Positions 52,418 through 63,044 are shown, counted from the first letter of the stretch. The stretch: 64,000 nucleotides of DNA from Paractinoplanes lichenicola (GCF_016785085.1 NZ_JAENHO010000001.1:744001-808000); one strand, 5' to 3'. The notes: a model not told the origin generated them from the letters alone. A program made the numbers and translations.

Positions 52418-54711
52418 ATGAGCCGTTACGTGGTGATCGGGGCCGGCGCGGTCGGCGCGTCGATCGCGGCCGAACTGCACCGGGCCGGCATCGAAACCCT
52501 GCTGATCGCCCGCGGCGCCCAACTGGCCGCCCTGCGCGCCCACGGCCTGCACTACCTACGCCCCGACGGCGCCCATGACGTGCGGCTGCCGGTCGCCGCA
52601 GGCCCGGCCGAGATACAACTAACCGCCGACGACGTGCTGCTGCTCGCCACGAAGAGCACCGACACGGCAGCAGCCGTCCGCGAATGGGCGTGGCGCCCGG
52701 TCAAACGGTCCGACGGCGGCACCGGCGTCGCAGCCACCGACCTGCCCGTAGTCACCCTGCAAAACGGCCTCGACAACGAACGCACGGCCCTACGCTCGTT
52801 CGCCCAGGTGATCGGCGCCGTGGTCTGGATCCCGGCCACGTTCGTCACCCCCGGCGAGGTCGTCAACCACGGCTGGCCCGCCCCGGCCGTGCTGTGGCTG
52901 GGCCCCTACCCGGCCGCGCCCGTCGCCACGCCTGCGCCCACCTCTCTCGCGCCCGCTTCTCCCGCGTCTGCCTCTCCCACTCCCGCGCCCACCCCTCTCG
53001 CGCCCGCCTCTCCCGCGCCCACCCCTCTCGCGCCCGCCTCTCCCGCCTCCGCCTCTCCCGCGCCCGCCTTTCCTCCGTCCACCACTCCCTCACCCGCCGC
53101 TTCCTTGGCGCACAACCCCGCCGCTGTGCCTGGTGTCGCCGACGTGTCCGGCACCACGAGCTCGCTCGACGACACGGTCGGGCGGATCGCCGCCGATTTG
53201 CGCCGGGCCGGATTCGTCGCACACGAGACGGCCGACATCGTGGGGCACAAGGCGGCCAAACTGCTCGGCAACCTCGTCAACACGCTCGACGCCCTTTACC
53301 CGCCGAGCGAGCTCCGCGACGCCGCCTTGGCCCTGCTCAAGACCGAGGCCCGCGCGGTCTACGCCGCCGCCGGCATCACCCCGGCCACCCCGGTCACCGG
53401 TGACTTCCGGGTGGCCGACGTGCCCGATCGGCCCCGCGCCGGCAACTCGACCCGGCAGAGCCTGGCCCGGGCCGGCGCCCCCGAGACCGACTACCTCGAC
53501 GGCGAGATCGTGCTGCTCGGCCGGCTGCACGAGGTGCCGACTCCGACCGCCGCCGCGGTGCAGGCCCGCATTCACCGGGCGGTCGCCGAGGGCACGACCC
53601 CGGTCTCGCTGGACGACGCCGACCTGGCGGCCACCCTGCCCGGCCTGACCGCCACCCCCGCAGCCCAACCCGGCCCCGCCGCCACCACCCCCGCGGCCCA
53701 GCCCGGCCCCGCCACCATCGCTCAGCCCAGCACCGCCCCTACGGCCCAGTCCACCCGGGCGGCCGGGCGGGACGGGACGGCCGGGCGGGACGGGACGGCC
53801 GGGCGGGACGGGACGGCCGGGCGGGACGGGACGGCCGGGCGGGACGGGACGGCCGGGCGGGACGGGACGGCCGGGCGGGACGGGGCGACCTCGACGACCG
53901 ATCGACCGGTCCTGATCAGCGTCGACGAGCTCTATCACCGGGTCGCGCAGCCCGAGCCGCCGCTGTTGCTCGATGTGCGGTGGGCGCTCGGCGACCCCGA
54001 CGGGCTCGCCCACTACCGCGAGGGCCACCTGCCCGGCGCCGTCTTCGTCGACCTCGACACCGAACTGGCCGGGCCGCACGCCCCGGGCGCGGGCCGCCAC
54101 CCGCTGCCGTCGATCGACCGGCTGCAGACCGCCGCCCGCGGCTGGGGTCTGATCCAGGGCCGCTCGGTGGTCGTCTACGACAACACCGGCGGGCTCGCCG
54201 CGGCCCGTGCCTGGTGGCTGCTGCGCTGGGCCGGGGTGGCCGACGTACGCCTGCTCGACGGTGGCTTGGCCGCCTGGCGGGCCGCCGGGCACACGGAGGC
54301 GACCGGAGAGCCCCGCCCCCGCCCGGCCGGCAATGTGGTGCTCAGCCCCGGCCACCTGCCCACGATCACCGCCGACGAGGCCGCCGACCTGCCCTCGTAC
54401 GGGACGCTCCTCGACGCCCGCGCGGCCGAGCGCTACCGCGGCGAGGTCGAACCGATCGACCCGCGAGCCGGGCACATCCCCGGCGCCGAGAGCGCCCCCA
54501 CCACCGGCAACCTCGACGCTGACAAGCTCTTCCTCCCGGCCGCTCAGCTGCGGGAACGGTTCGCCGACGTGACCGGCCCGGTCGGCGTCTACTGCGGATC
54601 CGGCGTCACCGCGGCCCACGAGATCGTGGCACTGGCTGTCGCCGGCATCGACGCGGCTCTCTATCCCGGCTCCTGGTCAGCCTGGTCCTCCGACCCCGCC
54701 CGACCCGTGGC

Positions 54712-54715
<4 letters not shown>
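52418..54715 (+). CDS. Ketopantoate reductase-like domain fused to two-domain rhodanese (sulfurtransferase)
   Basis: 765 residues from ATG 52418 (GGGAAGG upstream; an in-frame GTG at 52403 is less likely). Residues 1-430 are a PanE/ApbA-type dehydrogenase: YVVIGAGAVGASIAAEL, VVTLQNGLDNE, VGHKAAKLLGNLVNTLDAL. It is interrupted by a Pro/Ala/Ser repeat insert (about 168-235). After a linker with seven GRDG units (53762-53887) comes a SseA-type rhodanese (about 490-765) with DVRWALGDPDG, the catalytic C726 in GVYCGSGVT and a final WSAWSSDP. The fusion joins an alpha-keto-acid-type reductase to sulfur transfer; a real joint reaction is not known to me. Confidence 0.8.
52918..53100 (+). repeat. Pro/Ala/Ser-coding repeat inside the reductase domain
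   Basis: Runs of GCGCCCACCCCTCTCGCGCC-type units, period about 30 bp, encode APTPLAPASPA two to three times plus shorter relatives. They are inserted between the GPYP strand and the DDTVGRIAADL helix of the reductase. Confidence 0.7.
53762..53887 (+). repeat. 18-bp repeat, seven copies, coding AGRDGT
   Basis: Seven back-to-back 18-bp units (GCCGGGCGGGACGGGACG; the last ends in GCG). The length is a multiple of three, so frame is kept. It forms the linker between reductase and rhodanese domains. Confidence 0.95.
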
Positions 54716-56061
<1,346 letters not shown>

Positions 56062-56065
56062 CGGC

Positions 56066-56350
56066 TCAGAGATTTCGCCGTACGAGGGTCACGCCGCACG
56101 CGAGCAGGAAGAACAGCGCAACCGTGCCCAGCCGCAGCCACGGGGTGTCGGTGATTTTGCGGTCGGTGCCGATCGAGACGCTGATGCCGACGTTGGCCGC
56201 GAACATGACGGCCAGGAAGACGGTGATGAACCGCTCCCCCGCCGACCACCGCGACCAGTAGAGCGACGCCCCCACGACCGAGCCCGCCAGGAACAGGCCC
56301 GAGAGCAGGATGAGTGGGATCGCCAGGCGCCACCGCGTCGTCGTCCTCAC
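56066..56350 (-). CDS. Small three-helix membrane protein
   Basis: 94 residues from GTG 56350, which overlaps the preceding gene's stop (GTGA). Three transmembrane helices: about 8-30, 38-58 and 70-88 (LAIPLILLSGLFLAG, ITVFLAVMFAANVG, LGTVALFFLLACG). There is no catalytic pattern and no recognised family. It is third in a three-gene unit behind the WXG-type protein, so it may be part of its export or anchoring. Confidence 0.6.
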   Translation of the reverse strand: MRTTTRWRLAIPLILLSGLFLAGSVVGASLYWSRWSAGERFITVFLAVMFAANVGISVSIGTDRKITDTPWLRLGTVALFFLLACGVTLVRRNL

Positions 56351-56619
56351 CGGTCGTTCTCCTCGGCCAGGCGGCGGGCCTGCTCCTCGTACGCCGACCG
56401 CTGCTCCGGGGTCATCTCGTCGCGCTGCCGCTGGGCCGCCGCGAAGCCGTTGGCCAGGCCCTGCGCGTGCCACGGGTTGGCCGCCGCCTCGCGCAGGGTC
56501 GCCTCGCCGGAGAGGACCGTACGGGCGAAGGAGCCCATCGCATCGTCCTTGCCGCGGCTGTCGGCCAGGTGGCGCAGCACCGCCCGGGCCAGCGGGTCGT
56601 TCTCGAGGTTGCCGCTCAT
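56347..56619 (-). CDS. 90-residue charged helical protein, unrecognised
   Basis: MSGNLENDPLARAVLRHL, then DAMGSFARTVLSGEATLRE, a conserved-looking NPWHAQGLANGFAAAQ and a highly charged coiled-coil-like end (TPEQRSAYEEQARRLAEEND). No membrane segment. It sits between a WXG-type protein gene (16 bp upstream) and a small membrane protein (overlap). It could be a chaperone-like partner for that export substrate (inference). Confidence 0.6.
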   Translation of the reverse strand: MSGNLENDPLARAVLRHLADSRGKDDAMGSFARTVLSGEATLREAAANPWHAQGLANGFAAAQRQRDEMTPEQRSAYEEQARRLAEENDR

Positions 56620-56635
56620 GAGGGTCCCTTCGGGG

Positions 56636-57730
56636 TCAGTAGCCGGCCGGGTGATGGTACGGCTGCACGGGCGGCAGGTCTTTGACCGCGAGCTGGGCCT
56701 TGATGGCGCCGATCGAGCCGGCGATCACCTTGAGCAGGTCTTCGGTGTTGCCGTAGAAGTCGGAGATGTGCTTGTAGAGGTCGTACGCCTGCCAGGCGTA
56801 GTAGGCGGCCACCGTGTAGCCGGCCAGCGCGCCGATCCCGGTCTCGATCAGCGCCGTGCCCGCGACCGAGGCCGCGTTGATGATGATGAGCAGGTCGAGC
56901 AGGTCGCTGATCAGGCCGGCCGTCACGTCGACCAGGCTCTTGACCGCCTCGGCGGCCTGCAGGTAGAGCTGCTTGTACTGCCGGCAGGCGTCGTCGAGGC
57001 CGGCCGCCGCGAGCCCGAGCGCCAGCTGGAACTCCTGCTCGGCCTCGGCCGCCCGCCCGCGCCACACGGTCCGCACGTCCTCGGCGCCGCGGAGCAGGTT
57101 CGCCCCCACGTCCTTCGACGCCGCACCGATGTGGCCCATCGCCATCGCGCAGTGGGTGTAGCCCTTCCAGTCGCCGCTGACGCTCTTGGCCCACCCCTCG
57201 AGCGGGTCGAAGCTGAACAGCCAGATGCTGATCTGCCGCAGCCAGGCCGCCGGGCTGACCAGGTCGGCCAGCGGGTTGATCGACCACATCTCGATCGCGA
57301 CCGCGTATTCCGGGCTGGTCAGCCGGGCCGTCGGCTCGGTGACGTCGGCGAAGCTCGCGTGCGGCCCGGTCAGGTCGGGTCGGCCGGGCGCGAGCATTCC
57401 CCCCACGTACGCGGGGTTCTTCGCCCCCGGATAGGTCGCGTCGACCTTGGCCGCCGCGTCCTGATCGGTCTTGGCGTAGTCGAGCTGGGCCAGGTTGACC
57501 TGGCTGCCCGCGCCCCGGGCGAGCTCGGTCAGCTTGGCCAGCGCCTCGGTCAGGCTCTCGTACGCCTCCTTGTGCGGCCCGATGACCATCATCAGGAAGC
57601 CCTCGGTCACGGCGGGCAGATCGCAGTGCTGCCGCGTGTAACCCAGAATGTCGGTGGCGTCGCCCGAGGCACGAACGAGCTGGTTGTACAGCCCGTTCAT
57701 GCCGTTCGGATCCACGAAGAACTCGGTCAT
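56636..57730 (-). CDS. WXG100/ESX-type large helical protein
   Basis: 364 residues, nearly all helical. The second half has W223-R-G225 (RTVWRGRAAEAEQEFQLAL) in a helix-turn-helix hairpin typical of WXG proteins. About 60 residues on are two hydrophobic helices (SDLLDLLIIINAASVAG, GIGALAGYTVAAYYAW). The first half is a separate helical domain. Such long WXG proteins are type VII secretion substrates or structural partners. No EccC, EccD or other ESX gene lies in the window. It heads a three-gene unit. Confidence 0.7.
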   Translation of the reverse strand: MTEFFVDPNGMNGLYNQLVRASGDATDILGYTRQHCDLPAVTEGFLMMVIGPHKEAYESLTEALAKLTELARGAGSQVNLAQLDYAKTDQDAAAKVDATYPGAKNPAYVGGMLAPGRPDLTGPHASFADVTEPTARLTSPEYAVAIEMWSINPLADLVSPAAWLRQISIWLFSFDPLEGWAKSVSGDWKGYTHCAMAMGHIGAASKDVGANLLRGAEDVRTVWRGRAAEAEQEFQLALGLAAAGLDDACRQYKQLYLQAAEAVKSLVDVTAGLISDLLDLLIIINAASVAGTALIETGIGALAGYTVAAYYAWQAYDLYKHISDFYGNTEDLLKVIAGSIGAIKAQLAVKDLPPVQPYHHPAGY

Positions 57731-57810
57731 GTCACCCCGTCACGGTTCGTTGCCCGACACCGCCCCATCGACCACTGTCGCAGGTCATGGCGAGCGGGCA
57801 CGCGGCCGGG

Positions 57811-58527
57811 TCAGTGCTTGAGGCGGCGGCTCCCGGCGTGCCAGTCCTCGGTCCGGCCGGGCTCCTGCGCCGTGACCCCGAACGACCGCAGCTGCGGCTG
57901 CTCGCGCAGGCTGCGCTTGAGCTCGGCGAATCCGGGGAACCGGGCCAGCCCGACGACGTGGTCCCACAGCACGCCGGCCTGCTCCTCGTCGGGCAGCCGG
58001 CTGATCACCGGCCCGAAGAACGCCACCCCCTGCGGCGGCTCGAAATGGATGATCGGCGTGCCGACGTCGCGACCGGTCAGCGCCAGCGCCTCGTCCGACT
58101 CGGCCTGGATCTCGGCGTCGCGCGAGGTGTCGTCGAGGAACTCGGCCAGCGCGGCGGGCAGCCCGGCCTCGGTGAGCGCGTCGGCCGCCAGCGCGGGCGT
58201 GCCTTGCCAGCCCGGCTGGCGGCTCTCGTCGGGCGCGGTCTCCAGGATCCGGGCGCCGAACGCGGCGTACAGCGGGCCGATCGCCTCCCGCCCGTGCTTT
58301 TCCCGTACGGCCGAGGCCACGCGCAACAGGCGCAGACCGGCGGTGTGCTGAGCCTCGTACTCCGGCGGGAAGTGGCTGTCGTAGTCGAGGTGCGCGTTGA
58401 TCTGCCGCAGCGAGATGAACCGCCAGTCGACGGTGTAACCCCGCTGCCCCTGCACGATCCGGATCCACTTGCTGGTCATCCAGGCGAACGGGCAGATCGG
58501 GTCGAAGTAGAAGTTGATGTCAGCCAT
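57811..58527 (-). CDS. DsbA-fold Rv2466c-like mycothiol-dependent oxidoreductase
   Basis: 238 residues. Thioredoxin-fold start INFYFDPICPFAWMTSKW. The active site has the single Cys12 of the Rv2466c paralogues (CPFAW) rather than a CxxC. Then RFISLRQINAHLD and a cis-Pro loop near VGTPIIHFEPP. These proteins use mycothiol as cofactor to reduce nitro or other electrophilic groups. It is two bases behind the old-yellow-enzyme gene, GAGAGAGG ribosome site, and part of the MarR-linked MFS/OYE cassette. Confidence 0.85.
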   Translation of the reverse strand: MADINFYFDPICPFAWMTSKWIRIVQGQRGYTVDWRFISLRQINAHLDYDSHFPPEYEAQHTAGLRLLRVASAVREKHGREAIGPLYAAFGARILETAPDESRQPGWQGTPALAADALTEAGLPAALAEFLDDTSRDAEIQAESDEALALTGRDVGTPIIHFEPPQGVAFFGPVISRLPDEEQAGVLWDHVVGLARFPGFAELKRSLREQPQLRSFGVTAQEPGRTEDWHAGSRRLKH

Positions 58528-58529
58528 GC

Positions 58530-59594
58530 CTAAGCCTCTCTCTCGTTGACGAAGTACGGCCAGCGCCGCATGTGGTTGATGAAGCGTTCGCTCAACCCAC
58601 CCGTACGGAGGAACTGGGCTGTGACGGGCAGCTTCGGGCTCTCGTACGCAGGGTTCGCCCGCACCTGGCGGGGAAAGTCGCGCCGGAGGATGCCGGCCCG
58701 CCCGATCACGACGAAGTCGGCCCCCTCGTCCAGGATCCGCCCGGCGCGTCGGGCGCTCGTGATTTTCCCGGCCACCCCGACCCGTACGCCGCGGCGGGGC
58801 AGACCGGTGAACACGCTGAGCATGCTGCGGCCGCGGAACACCCCGCCCTGCACGATCTGGGCCGAGTCCCACAGGGCCAGGTCGAGATAGTCGATCAGCT
58901 CGCGGTCCAGGATGTCCGCCGTGATCTCGCGCAGCTCCTCCAGCCGCAGCCCGTAGCGCTCGACCGACAGGCGCCAGCCGAGCTGGAACTCGGGACCGGT
59001 GGCCCGGCGGATGCCCTCGATCACTTCCAGGGTCAGGCGGGCCCGGTTCTCGGTGCTACCGCCGTATTTGTCGGTGCGGTCGTTGAGCAGCGGCGACAGG
59101 AACTCCGAGAGGATCCACCCGAAGGCGCCGTGCAGCGAGACGCCGTCGAACCCGGCCCGTTCGGCTCGCAGCGCGGCGGTGATGAAGCTGTCGCGGATCC
59201 GCTCCACCTCGCCCGTCGTCAGGTCGGTGGCCCGAGCGGGCACCCCGCCCAGGCTCGGGTCGGCGCGGTGACCGGCGTGGTGCAGTTGCACCGCGGACAG
59301 GCCGCCCCCGTCACGGATGAAGGCAGCCATCTTGGCCAGCCCGGGCACATGGTCGTCGCTGTGGATGCCCAGTTGCCGCTCGTACGCGATGCCGCCGGCC
59401 TCGACGGTCGTGGCGCCGGTCGGCATCAGCGCGTAACCGCCCTCGGCGACCTGGCTCATCCAGTCCAGGTCGTATTCGGACGCGGAGCCGTCGTGGGCAC
59501 TCTGCTGGTTGACCAGCGGGGCCAGCATGAAGCGGTTCCGCATCGCCGGGCCGTGCTTGAGGGTGAGCGGCTCGAACAGGTCGGCGACGCTCAT
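58530..59594 (-). CDS. Old yellow enzyme-family ene-reductase
   Basis: 354 residues, ATG overlapping the MFS stop (ATGA). TIM barrel with FEPLTLKHGPAMRNRFMLAPL, LMPTGATTVE, QLHHAGH (paired His for phenolate-type ligands), GFDGVSLHGAFGWILSEFLSP, NDRTDKYGGSTENRARL and a final FVVIGRAGILRRDF. It reduces activated C=C bonds with FMN and NAD(P)H. With an exporter and a mycothiol enzyme it suggests defence against quinones or unsaturated electrophiles. Confidence 0.9.
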   Translation of the reverse strand: MSVADLFEPLTLKHGPAMRNRFMLAPLVNQQSAHDGSASEYDLDWMSQVAEGGYALMPTGATTVEAGGIAYERQLGIHSDDHVPGLAKMAAFIRDGGGLSAVQLHHAGHRADPSLGGVPARATDLTTGEVERIRDSFITAALRAERAGFDGVSLHGAFGWILSEFLSPLLNDRTDKYGGSTENRARLTLEVIEGIRRATGPEFQLGWRLSVERYGLRLEELREITADILDRELIDYLDLALWDSAQIVQGGVFRGRSMLSVFTGLPRRGVRVGVAGKITSARRAGRILDEGADFVVIGRAGILRRDFPRQVRANPAYESPKLPVTAQFLRTGGLSERFINHMRRWPYFVNEREA

Positions 59595-60970
59595 CGGCGC
59601 GGCCGGATCAGGCCGTACAGGTTGAGCAGGAAGCCGGCGACGGCGACCGCGGTGACCAGGATCAGGCCGGGGCGGAAGCTGGTGAAGCTGCCGGCGGCGG
59701 TGGCCGAGGCGACGAGTGTGCTGGTCACGGCCAGCACCAGGGCCATGCCGACCTGCCCGCTGGTCTGCACGAGGCCGGAGGCCAGCCCCTGCTCCGCGTC
59801 CGCGACCCCGTCGGTGGCCTGGGTGACGATGGTGCCGTAGCCGAACGCGAACGCGCCGCCGTTGAGCAGCATGGTCGGCAGCATCTGGGCCAGGTAGTGC
59901 GGGTCGCTGCCCGCGGTGAGCAGCAGCCACAGGTAGCTGAGGGTCAGCAGCGCCATCGAGATCGTGATCAGGCGGGCGGTGCCCCACGAGCTGACCAGCC
60001 GCCCGACGTACGGGGAGCCGAACACCACGACCAGGCCCAGCGGGAGCACGGCCAGGGCCACCTGCAGCGGGGTCCAGCGCAGCACGTCCTGCAGGTAGAG
60101 CGTCATGATGAACTGGAAGCTGACGTACGAGCCCATCAGCGCGATCATGCTGGCGTTGGCCCGGACGATCGAGCCCGTACGCAGCAGGCCGAGCCGGACG
60201 AGCGGGTGCCGCACCCGTTTCTCGATGAGCACGAAGCCGGCCAGCAGCGCCACGGCCGGGATCAGCAGCAGCCAGCTCGCCGTGACCACCGCGTACACGG
60301 TCAGCAGCATGCCCGCGGTGAGCGTGACGGCCCCGCCCAGATCCTGCCCGCCGGCGGCCGCGGGCCGGTCGCGGGCGATCAGCAGCACGCCCCCGATGAG
60401 CGCGGCCAGCGCCAGCGGCACGGGCACGAGGAAGTTCCAGCGCCAGCCGATGGTGGTCAGCACGCCGCCCAGCAGCAGGCCGGACGAGAAGCCGCAGGCG
60501 CTGAACGCCGTGAAGATCCCCAGCGCCCGGTTGCGGGCCGGGCCCTCGGGGAAGGTCGTGGTCAGGATCGACAGGGCGGTGGGCGCGGTGAACGCGGCGG
60601 CCAGGCCCTTGACGAAGCGGCTGGCGATCAGCAGGCCGCCGTCGTCGACCAGCCCGCCGGCCAGCGACGCGACGGTGAAGACGGCCACCGCGACGAGGAA
60701 CACGCGGCGCCGGCCGAGCAGGTCGGCGGTGCGACCGCCGAGCAGCAGCAGGCCACCGAAGCCGAGCACGTAGCCGTTGACCACCCACTGCAGCGCGGTG
60801 GTGGACAGGCCCAGCTCGGCCCCGATCGAGGGCAGGGCCACGCCGATGTTGGAGATGTCGAGGCCGTCGAGGAACACGACGGTGCACAGGACCGCCAGCA
60901 CGCCCCAGAGCCGGAGCGGCCAGCGCCCGGCATGCGCCGCGCCGGTAAAACTGGTTTCAGTGGTTGTCAT
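59591..60970 (-). CDS. MFS transporter, drug:H+ antiporter type
   Basis: 459 residues from ATG 60970. Motif A is GGRTADLLGRRRVFL after TM2 and motif C-like GFSSGLLLGGVLTTIGWRWNF follows in TM5; 12-14 helices are countable. The preceding long in-frame extension crosses the operator and is ignored. No ribosome site is visible before the ATG, so the transcript may be leaderless. It exports a toxic compound or antibiotic. It is first in the cassette and divergent from a MarR gene with a long inverted repeat between. Confidence 0.9.
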   Translation of the reverse strand: MTTTETSFTGAAHAGRWPLRLWGVLAVLCTVVFLDGLDISNIGVALPSIGAELGLSTTALQWVVNGYVLGFGGLLLLGGRTADLLGRRRVFLVAVAVFTVASLAGGLVDDGGLLIASRFVKGLAAAFTAPTALSILTTTFPEGPARNRALGIFTAFSACGFSSGLLLGGVLTTIGWRWNFLVPVPLALAALIGGVLLIARDRPAAAGGQDLGGAVTLTAGMLLTVYAVVTASWLLLIPAVALLAGFVLIEKRVRHPLVRLGLLRTGSIVRANASMIALMGSYVSFQFIMTLYLQDVLRWTPLQVALAVLPLGLVVVFGSPYVGRLVSSWGTARLITISMALLTLSYLWLLLTAGSDPHYLAQMLPTMLLNGGAFAFGYGTIVTQATDGVADAEQGLASGLVQTSGQVGMALVLAVTSTLVASATAAGSFTSFRPGLILVTAVAVAGFLLNLYGLIRPRR

Positions 60971-60984
60971 GCTGAGGAAGTTAC

Positions 60985-61011
60985 ATGCACGCGCATTGAA
61001 TGCACATGCAT
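60985..61011. promoter_or_regulatory. MarR-type operator, 13-bp imperfect inverted repeat
   Basis: ATGCACGCGCATT (60985-60997) and AATGCACATGCAT (60999-61011) are inverted with 11 of 13 pairs around one G. It lies between the divergent MFS and MarR genes and overlaps the expected promoters. Confidence 0.65.
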
Positions 61012-61049
61012 ATGAGTCGCACGCAACAAAAACGGGTAGGATGCCGGGC

Positions 61050-61454
61050 ATGGAGCCCGAGACCTGCGTGATCGACCGCTGGCGGACCCTGCTGTCCCGC
61101 TACAACGCGGTCGCCTCGGCCCTCGAGCGCGCCCTGCAGGAGGAGCACGCGCTCACCCTGAGCGACTTCGAGACGCTCGACCGGCTGGCCGAGGCGATGG
61201 AGCGCCCCCGCATGCAGGAGCTGGCCGCGTCGATGTATCTGAGCCAGTCGGCCCTGTCCCGCACGGTCGCCCGGCTCGAGAAGGCCGGGCTGGTCGAGCG
61301 CATCCACTGCGTGGCCGACCGGCGCGGCGTGGTGGTCGAGCTCACCGAGGCCGGCCGGCAGCGCCACAAGGAGGCGCGCGTCACCCACCTGGCGGTGCTG
61401 TCCGAGCACCTGGCCGACGCCGAGGACAGGACCGGCGCTCAAGCGAGCTTCTAG
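61050..61454 (+). CDS. MarR-family transcriptional regulator
   Basis: 134 residues from ATG 61050 (GGTAGG nine bases upstream; in-frame ATG 61041 touches that site). Winged helix: LTLSDFETLDRLAEAM, RMQELAASMYLSQSALSRTVARLEKAGLVER and DRRGVVVELTEAGR. There is no conserved cysteine sensor in the N-terminus beyond one Cys near residue 5. It probably represses itself and the divergent MFS/OYE/Rv2466c-like cassette through the inverted repeat upstream. Confidence 0.9.
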   Translation: MEPETCVIDRWRTLLSRYNAVASALERALQEEHALTLSDFETLDRLAEAMERPRMQELAASMYLSQSALSRTVARLEKAGLVERIHCVADRRGVVVELTEAGRQRHKEARVTHLAVLSEHLADAEDRTGAQASF

Positions 61455-61519
61455 GCCGAGCCGGTCAACTGGGGCACGACTCCACCTCAGCTTGACCAGC
61501 CCTCGGATGGGAGATCCGT

Positions 61520-62053
61520 ATGTCGAGCAACTTCCCGGCCTTCGCCGAACTGATCGCGCAGACCAAGTACTCCGCCGTGCACCTGGAGATGCGTGACGTC
61601 TACACCCCGAAGGGCCCGGTCTTCGTCGACTGGCAGAAGGGCATCCCGATCGAGTACGACCGGCACGGCGACTGGATCGAGCTGGTGGGCGACGCGGTCA
61701 AGCGCGGCGTCGACTGGCGCCGGGCGCGGATCGTCTCCGAGCCGGTGACCGACTTCATCCAGTACGAGTGGGAGACCACCACGATCGTCAACGTGCCGGC
61801 CGGCGAGAAGGTGCGCTGGCTGCCCCGGCGGCGGGCCTCGGAGCTGCTGCTGCCGGGCAACGACTTCTGGGTGTTCGACGACAGCCTGCTGCGCTGGACC
61901 TCTTTCCACGGCGACGGCTCGTGGGGCCCGCACGAGTTCTCCGAGGACCCGAAGCTGATCCGCCGCTGCCGGGAGGCCTTCGAGTCGGTGTGGGAGCTGG
62001 CCATCGACCACGCCGACTACACGCCGCCGGGCAAGGAGCCGGTGGCGGTCTGA
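61520..62053 (+). CDS. DUF6879-family protein
   Basis: 177 residues, GGGAG six bases before the ATG. The family pattern is clear: FAELIAQTKYSAVHLEMRD, RRARIVSEPVTDFIQYEW and LLPGNDFWVFDDSLLRW. In actinomycetes these proteins usually accompany a Scr1/DUF5753 HTH regulator and are linked to development or antibiotic control. No such regulator is next to it here; a small methyltransferase gene follows after 38 bp. The biochemical role is unknown. Confidence 0.8.
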   Translation: MSSNFPAFAELIAQTKYSAVHLEMRDVYTPKGPVFVDWQKGIPIEYDRHGDWIELVGDAVKRGVDWRRARIVSEPVTDFIQYEWETTTIVNVPAGEKVRWLPRRRASELLLPGNDFWVFDDSLLRWTSFHGDGSWGPHEFSEDPKLIRRCREAFESVWELAIDHADYTPPGKEPVAV

Positions 62054-62091
62054 GCGTTCGCGCCCGACGGACCGCCCGGAGAGGGAACACC

Positions 62092-62775
62092 ATGACGGCA
62101 CCCCGCCTGATCCGCCTGGACAGCGACGACAAGGCGCGTGAGCGGCCGCCGGGCGCGCGCAACGACATCCACTTCACCGAGGCGCAGATCCGGCCGCTCG
62201 TGGCGGAGCTCAGCCCGCCCGGCGGCCGGGTGCTCGACCCGTTCTCGGGTTATGGCACCACCATCGTGGTCGCGGACCGGCTGGGCCGCGCCGGCACCGG
62301 GATCGAGCTGCAGGAGCAGCGCGTCGCGTCGAGCAACGCGCGGCTGCCGGCCGGGTCGCGGAGCCGGTTCATCGCGGGTGACGTGCGCGACTGGGACGGC
62401 CTCGGGCTGGGCGAGTTCGACCTGTGCCTGACCAGCCCGCCGTACATGGCGCGGCACGACCACCCGGAGAATCCGCTCACCGCGTTCCGCACCCTGGACG
62501 GCTCCTACGAGCGCTATCTGGCCGAGCTGGCCGACATCTTCGGCACCATCGGCAAGCACCTGCGCCCGGGCGGCCGGATCGGTGTCTGCGTCGGCAACTT
62601 CCGCGACTCCAGCGGCAAGATCACTCCATTGGCGTTCGACGTCGGGCGCGCGCTGTCGGCGGTGCTCGAGTTCGAGGGCGAGATCTACTTCGACTGGAGC
62701 CGCCCCTCGGCCGGCGTCACCGGCGACTACTGCCTGCTGTTCTCCGCTCCGGATGCCGTTTCCGGACCTTGGTAA
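62092..62775 (+). CDS. Small SAM-dependent DNA-type methyltransferase (TSPPY motif)
   Basis: 227 residues, GGAGAGGGAAC before the ATG. Motif I is DPFSGYGTT (49-57) and motif IV is TSPPY (114-118), as in N4-cytosine/N6-adenine DNA methyltransferases and some RNA enzymes. FRDSSGKITPL and DWSRPSAGVTGDYCLLF follow. There is no separate target-recognition domain and no restriction gene nearby, so it is an orphan or acts on another substrate. It follows the DUF6879 gene closely on the same strand. Confidence 0.8.
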   Translation: MTAPRLIRLDSDDKARERPPGARNDIHFTEAQIRPLVAELSPPGGRVLDPFSGYGTTIVVADRLGRAGTGIELQEQRVASSNARLPAGSRSRFIAGDVRDWDGLGLGEFDLCLTSPPYMARHDHPENPLTAFRTLDGSYERYLAELADIFGTIGKHLRPGGRIGVCVGNFRDSSGKITPLAFDVGRALSAVLEFEGEIYFDWSRPSAGVTGDYCLLFSAPDAVSGPW

Positions 62776-63044
62776 AGCCGCGCTCGAGAATGCGATTCCG
62801 GACCCCGGACATAGCTGTCGATCATGGACATTCCCCCGGCCCGGCCTTGCCCGAAAACGCTGGCTGACCTGCCCCCACAGCCGGACCCAAGCGTTGACGG
62901 TCTTCGAATCACCGATTGTCCGCAAACGACAGAGGACATTACGGGCGAACCATTCGACCGTTCAGCCGAGCCCCCCACCGCCGATACGGAGTTAGGTAGG
63001 ATCCAAAGACTTTCCCGTTTGGGGAAGAAACGGGGGAAGCAAGA

